Source: Streptomyces sp. NBC_01717 (GTDB lineage Bacteria > Actinomycetota > Actinomycetes > Streptomycetales > Streptomycetaceae). Taken from it: a stretch of 64,000 nt of DNA. Both the position numbers and the translations under genes were made by a program. Location: contig NZ_CP109179.1 in assembly GCF_036248255.1 (NCBI RefSeq), forward strand, positions 1-64,000, in the 5' to 3' direction. The notes beneath the pieces were generated by a model that was not told the DNA's origin, searched no databases, and saw only the letters and a list, made by a program, of their open reading frames with translations. Below are positions 62,740 to 64,000 of this stretch, piece by piece (within the stretch, counting starts at the first letter, position 1; each line of letters starts with the position of its first letter).

Positions 62740-62913
62740 CTCCGCCTACGCCTCGGCGGCATGAGCGCATAAACAAAGCGGTAATGCCCCCACACGCTCC
62801 AGGCGCGCTGAGCAGCGCGCGCCCCGGGATGCACCACACGGGCCCTGGCCGTCCATCCCCCGAGGAACAGGGCCCGCCCCACATTCTCAGCCCCCCCCCC
62901 CAGCAGGAACGGG

Positions 62914-63126
62914 TCACAGGCCGCGGAAAGCCCCGGCAGCGGTAAGCATGTTCTGCACATCGATCACGGTCCGCCCCGTACGCTCAGCAATCCGGGCAAC
63001 CGGCTCCTTTTCCTCATACGCGGCAACCACCGCCGCGGTCAGACGACGCCGAGCCGCATACAACCCCTCCTGCGCCTCCCGCACCGCCGCCGCAGCCCCC
63101 TCCAGAACACCCGCATCACTCGACAT
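62914..63126 (-). CDS. Small helix-turn-helix protein
   Basis: 70 residues from ATG 63126 (or ATG 63135). ARRRLTAAVVAAYEEKEPVA and RIAERTGRTVIDVQNMLTAA form a likely homeodomain-like helix-turn-helix preceded by a helix. It may be a small regulator of the neighbouring Smr gene or of replicon functions. Confidence 0.5.
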   Translation of the reverse strand: MSSDAGVLEGAAAAVREAQEGLYAARRRLTAAVVAAYEEKEPVARIAERTGRTVIDVQNMLTAAGAFRGL

Positions 63127-63283
63127 ACGTCCCATCCTGCCGCCCCGACACCCCACACAACCACCCACCCCCGGGCAGGGGCCGGGGCTATCGGAACTGA
63201 GGTCGGCGCCCGGACGGCGCTGCGTATCCTTGCCCGACAAGCTGCGGCCTTTCGCGCGGCCGGAACACACAGGAGGCTGCACG

Positions 63284-63532
63284 TTGCTCACCGTGGATCT
63301 GCACCCGATCTTCCGTAACAACCGGGACATCGAACTGGCCCTGCGTCAGGCCATATTCAAGGCAGCGCTCAGCGGCGAGACCACGATGGAGATCATTCCG
63401 GGCAAGGGCTCGGGAAAACTGAAGAAACGCGTGCTCGCGTTCCTCAACCAGCCGCACATCAAGAAGCTGTACGAACGCTTCGAGACAGACCCGACCAACG
63501 ACGGCAGAGTCATAGTCCACCTCAAGTCGTAA
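63284..63532 (+). CDS. Smr (small MutS-related) domain protein
   Basis: 82 residues from TTG 63284 with a perfect AGGAGG at 63271-63276. The Smr core is complete: VDLHPIFRNNRDIELALRQA, then IIPGKGSGKLKKRVLAFL and DGRVIVHLKS. Stand-alone Smr proteins act as nicking endonucleases on DNA or RNA, with the H-x-x-x...GxGxG pattern. Catalysis of this copy is inferred from the family. Confidence 0.8.
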   Translation: MLTVDLHPIFRNNRDIELALRQAIFKAALSGETTMEIIPGKGSGKLKKRVLAFLNQPHIKKLYERFETDPTNDGRVIVHLKS

Positions 63533-63942
63533 GACCGGAACACCCAATGGGAGAACAACCTCACGCCCGAACGCCATACACTGATCGCCCCCATCCGCGG
63601 TCTGCGGGCCAGGGCAGGATCAGATTCCGGCTCAATGCCGCCGACATCGCCGTTCCAGAGGCGGTCGGACGCGAAGCGTCACGCTCGAAGCGCAGGACTC
63701 CGGCTCACCGGGGCCGGCCGGTCACCTACGCTGACACCGGGGCGGCCGGGAGCGGCGGGCAAGCCACGAACCAGGCGCTGGCCTACACAGCAACCGGTCA
63801 ACTCGTCAGTGATCACTGCGGGGCAGAATGCAGGGAAGGGCACAAGGCGCGACCGGGGCGCGACGACGCATCGACCACCCACCAGCCCCCGCCCGGATCG
63901 CAAGCCGCCATGGTCAGTAGCGGGCCCTCCTCTCGATGGTGA
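63533..63942. other. No gene recognised
   Basis: About 410 bp with no protein-like frame on either strand before dispersed repeat copy B. Confidence 0.35.
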
Positions 63943-63999
63943 GGACAGAGACCGGCAGAGAGCCCCGGTGGTCCACCGGACACCACTGACCACGCCCCC
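63943..63999. repeat. Dispersed 55-bp repeat, copy B
   Basis: Copy of 50103-50156. It ends at the window edge, so its true length may be greater. Confidence 0.65.
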
Positions 64000-64000
64000 T

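Overview
The window is very GC-rich, with strong G/C bias at third codon positions, many GTG starts and GGAGG-type ribosome binding sites. It reads as Streptomyces or a close relative. A terminal-protein gene of the Tpg family (24488-25042), a broken second tpg (11944-12300), a MobF/TrwC relaxase without its helicase half (21024-22946), a TtrA-like helicase, at least three IS copies and many gene relics suggest a linear plasmid or a chromosome arm. No telomere, rRNA, tRNA or CRISPR array is visible. No replication initiator was recognised.

Layout. 0.1-9.7 kb: a cytidine-deaminase-like gene diverges from an SF2 helicase with helicase-associated domains. Behind it lies a tight three-gene set: a small protein, a Rad50/SMC-like ATPase with a CxxC zinc hook, and a helical protein with a C-terminal PD-(D/E)XK nuclease. 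This matches the three-part plan of ABC-3C/Lamassu-type defence and is the best candidate for a new system. The small protein and the nuclease each contain a TTA codon, so bldA control is possible. A convergent gene (8713-9747) with an Asn-rich motif of unknown role closes the block. 9.9-31 kb: an accessory zone with a sigma-like gene between two related palindromes, a tpg/PIN junction, an IS5-family element, an oxidoreductase, a methyltransferase, a solo LexA-type DNA-binding domain, the relaxase, two Doc/Fic-like toxin loci (one has lost its antitoxin), tpg, a SUKH protein and a membrane SpoIIE phosphatase/ATPase.

32.1-33.8 kb: an IS5-family element with a clean TAA target duplication, then a chimeric transposase/helicase relic. 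34.3-43.2 kb: an intact catabolic cluster on the minus strand (3-hydroxyacyl-CoA dehydrogenase, a Baeyer-Villiger-type monooxygenase fused to an alpha/beta hydrolase, acyl-CoA ligase, DUF1254 protein, MFS transporter) with a divergent TetR gene. It probably oxidises a ketone to an ester, hydrolyses it, activates the acid and imports the substrate. 43.4-49.5 kb: two more SpoIIE-type proteins (one with its catalytic acids replaced) around an internally scrambled IS. 50-53.3 kb: acyl-CoA ligase, an inverted and broken aldehyde dehydrogenase, and a secreted lamin-tail protein.

53.5-64 kb: mostly decay. It holds transposase ends (IS5 and Tn3 families), repeat-protein and SCP/PDZ relics, and a two-gene membrane/coiled-coil operon broken by truncation, frameshift and an amber codon. 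The intact islands are a Doc/Fic-like toxin-antitoxin pair, a two-gene unit ending in a beta-propeller lectin-like protein, and an Smr-domain protein. Two dispersed noncoding repeats (about 120 bp and 55 bp) and a 21-bp-spaced GGCTTRCCC site family occur in intergenic DNA.
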